A stretch of DNA of 64,000 nucleotides from Roseateles_B flavus (GTDB taxonomy: Bacteria > Pseudomonadota > Gammaproteobacteria > Burkholderiales > Burkholderiaceae_C): contig NZ_JBDPZC010000002.1 of NCBI RefSeq assembly GCF_039872765.1, forward strand, positions 310,001 through 374,000. The letters are read 5' to 3'. This document shows, one piece after another, positions 62,320 through 64,000 of the stretch (its first letter is position 1; each line of letters starts with the position of its first letter). The position numbers and the translations under genes were made by a program. The notes under the pieces are model-generated. The model saw nothing but the letters and a program-made list of their open reading frames with translations, ran no database searches and was not told the DNA's origin.

Positions 62320-63386
62320 GAACGGGGACTCTGGTACAGGGCGCTGGACAGGTAAGCCTCGCGCAGGCGGCGCGCGGCAACCACCCCCAGGGCGGACACG
62401 GGCAAGGCGATCAGCACGCCGACAAAGCCGAACAGGTGGCCGAAGGCCAGCAGGGCGAAGATGACCATCAGGGGCGACAGGCCGATGCGTTCGCCCACCA
62501 GGCGGGGCGTCAGCACGAAGCTCTCCAGCAGCTGGCCGAGGCTGAACACCACGGCCACGGCCAGCAAGCCATAGAGGTTGGCGAACTGCAGCAGGGCCGC
62601 CATCACCGCCAGCAGCAGGCCCAGGCCGAAGCCCAGGTAGGGAATGAAGACGGCCAGTCCGGTGAAGATGCCCACCGGCAGCGCCAGGTCGAAGCCCGCC
62701 AGCAGCAGGGCCAGGCTGTAGTAGACGGCCAGCAGCAGCATCACCAGCAGCTGGCCGCGCAGGTACTGGCCCAGCATGCTGTCGCACTCCTTCAGGAAAC
62801 GGCCCACGGGCGGGCGCAGGCGCGGCGGCACCAGGTCCCAGGCCCGGCCGAGCAGGCTGTGCCAGTCATGCAGCAGGTAGAACAGCACCACCGGCAGCAG
62901 CACGGCATTGCCCACGATGGCCAGCACGAAGCTGCCGCCGATGCGCGCCGAGCTCAAGGCCGTGGCCAGCCAGTCCTCGATGTTTGCATCCAGGTACTTG
63001 AGCACGAAGGCCTTGATGCTGGCCGTGTCCAAGGCCACGTTCACGCCGTGCTGGGCCAGCCAGGGCGAGACGTGCTTGTTCAGGGCATTGGCCAGCACGG
63101 GGATCTGCTCGCGCAGCTGGGGCAGCTCGCGGCTGAGGATGGGCAGCAGGAGCAGGAAGAGTGACAGCAGCGCCACCACGGCCGCCAGCTCCACCAGCAC
63201 CACGGCCAGCAGCCGGGGCACACGGCGTCGCGTGAGGGCATCGACGGCGGGGCTCAGGGCATAGGCCAGGATGCCCGCGGTCAGGAACGGTGCCAGCACC
63301 GGCGAGAGCAGCCACACCAGCCCCAGGCTCAGCAGGGCCAGGGCCGTCCAGGCCAGCGCGTAGCGTTGGGTCTTGCTCAGGGTCAT
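62316..63386 (-). CDS. AI-2E family transporter (PerM-like)
   Basis: 356-aa membrane protein with about eight helices. PerM/TqsA features: an N-terminal pair of helices (WLLSPVLAPFLTAGILAYALSP), a long amphipathic region (LPQLREQIPVLANALNKHVSPWL), and the C-terminal block VFIPYLGFGLGLLLAV...ESFVLTPRLVGERIGLSPL. Function in Burkholderiales is not established. ATG 63386 is preferred; 14 upstream in-frame residues are possible. Coupled to hda by a TTGA overlap. Confidence 0.92.
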   Translation of the reverse strand: MTLSKTQRYALAWTALALLSLGLVWLLSPVLAPFLTAGILAYALSPAVDALTRRRVPRLLAVVLVELAAVVALLSLFLLLLPILSRELPQLREQIPVLANALNKHVSPWLAQHGVNVALDTASIKAFVLKYLDANIEDWLATALSSARIGGSFVLAIVGNAVLLPVVLFYLLHDWHSLLGRAWDLVPPRLRPPVGRFLKECDSMLGQYLRGQLLVMLLLAVYYSLALLLAGFDLALPVGIFTGLAVFIPYLGFGLGLLLAVMAALLQFANLYGLLAVAVVFSLGQLLESFVLTPRLVGERIGLSPLMVIFALLAFGHLFGFVGVLIALPVSALGVVAARRLREAYLSSALYQSPRS

Positions 63387-63524
63387 GCAGATGTGTTGCG
63401 GATGAAGGCCGTCAGCCGGCGGGGGCATTGTGCGCAGCCGGCAGGGCCGCGTCAGGCAGGGCCGGATTCTAGGGTCTGTTGCAGGGCCCCGACCCGGGTC
63501 CTGAGCGGGCGGGACACCCGGCGC

Positions 63525-64000
63525 TCAGTGAAGCAGGCGCCCGCCCGGCGAGTGGCGCAGCTGCTCCAGCCGCTCACGGGCCTGCTGGGCCAGCTCCACG
63601 GGGGGATGCAGGCTCAGCAGCTGCTCATAGTCCGCCACGGCCTCGGGCCATTGCATCAGGCGCTCCAGGGTGTGGGCGCGGTCCAGCAGCTCCTCGGCAT
63701 CCCCCGGCAACAGGATCAGCAGCCGGTGCTGGACCTGCAGCAGCAAGGCCCAGGCCGCCGCACGCCGGTGGATTTCCTTGAGATTGCGCAGCATGCGTGC
63801 CAGCCACTGGCGCGGGCTGCAGGGCTGCAGGAAGAGCTCCAGGGGCAGGTCCGCCGGGTCGCTGACGCCCGCCCGCTCGCGCAGGGGGTGCAGCAGCTCC
63901 TCGAGGGCGTCGCGGGAGAGGGAGCGGCCGTGGAAGACGTCCATCACCACTTCGCCGGCCGGCAGCTTCAGGCAGACCAGGAAATGCCCCGGGAAGGAGA
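63525..64000 (-). CDS. SirB1/transglutaminase-like family protein (5' partial)
   Basis: The frame is open to the right window edge; about 158 residues are visible. FPGHFLVCL at the start of the visible part and the following MDVFHGRSLSRDALEELL are typical of SirB1 proteins after the transglutaminase-like core, and the C-terminal part (AAWALLLQVQHRLLILLPG...ERLMQWPEAVADYEQLLSL) is a TPR-like helix repeat. Function unknown. The 138 bp between it and the AI-2E gene contain nothing notable. Confidence 0.8.
   Translation of the reverse strand, partial: SFPGHFLVCLKLPAGEVVMDVFHGRSLSRDALEELLHPLRERAGVSDPADLPLELFLQPCSPRQWLARMLRNLKEIHRRAAAWALLLQVQHRLLILLPGDAEELLDRAHTLERLMQWPEAVADYEQLLSLHPPVELAQQARERLEQLRHSPGGRLLH

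Noticed and set aside
1..64000. tRNA or rRNA genes
   Set aside because: No T-loop (GGTTCRANYCC) with a matching cloverleaf and no rRNA-like stretch were noticed; a tRNA search program would be decisive.

Overview
This window looks like a chromosomal segment of a high-GC betaproteobacterium of the order Burkholderiales. Evidence: the rpsP-rimM-trmD-rplS order, a type-2 ArgC, a PiT transporter paired with DUF47, the hda/HAD/pcnB/folK chain, and REP-like hairpins of a kind I associate with Burkholderiales. A Roseateles/Mitsuaria/Pelomonas-like member of the Sphaerotilaceae is my guess, not something the sequence proves. No tRNA, rRNA or CRISPR array was seen.

Layout. 1-6.5 kb: a partial OmpA-domain protein, argC with a GNAT gene, a small serine hydrolase, an ECF sigma cassette (S41 peptidase, DUF6249-like membrane protein, sigma factor, putative anti-sigma) and parB without parA. 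6.9-12.7 kb: the stress operon prkA-yeaH-spoVR, with a REP-like hairpin cluster between prkA and yeaH, then a periplasmic solute-binding protein. 12.7-18.6 kb: a D-lactate/glycolate-type FAD oxidase, a PduO-type cobalamin adenosyltransferase, and an IS481-family element inserted exactly at the stop codon of a predicted barrel protein that is translationally coupled to a poly-glycine lipoprotein. 18.6-31.2 kb: a two-gene ABC exporter, rlhA, an orphan PAS sensor kinase, a LysR regulator and purL. 31.6-33.7 kb: a secreted M4 metalloprotease with three cysteine-rich C-terminal repeats. 33.8-38.2 kb: a nucleoside salvage operon (LacI regulator, ribokinase, nucleoside hydrolase, MtaD-like deaminase) with a perfect operator palindrome upstream. 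38.4-43.6 kb: the ribosomal/tRNA-modification operon, a GNAT/TM2 pair and DUF47-pit with a candidate Pho box.

44.0-57.4 kb is the accessory region and the most interesting part. Five same-strand, tightly coupled genes run: a 165-aa unknown protein, lipoprotein 1, a truncated lipase-domain protein, lipoprotein 2, and a 3408-aa RTX protein with an N-terminal GxSxG lipase domain. The lipoprotein plus lipase-domain unit is tandemly duplicated with a mosaic of near-identical and diverged blocks, and the base composition is visibly less GC-rich than its surroundings. The pattern resembles a secreted lipase toxin with dedicated lipoprotein immunity proteins; that is inference.

57.6-64 kb is housekeeping: an anion permease, folK, pcnB, a HAD phosphatase, hda (TTG start), an AI-2E-family permease and a partial SirB1-like protein, mostly with overlapping start and stop codons.
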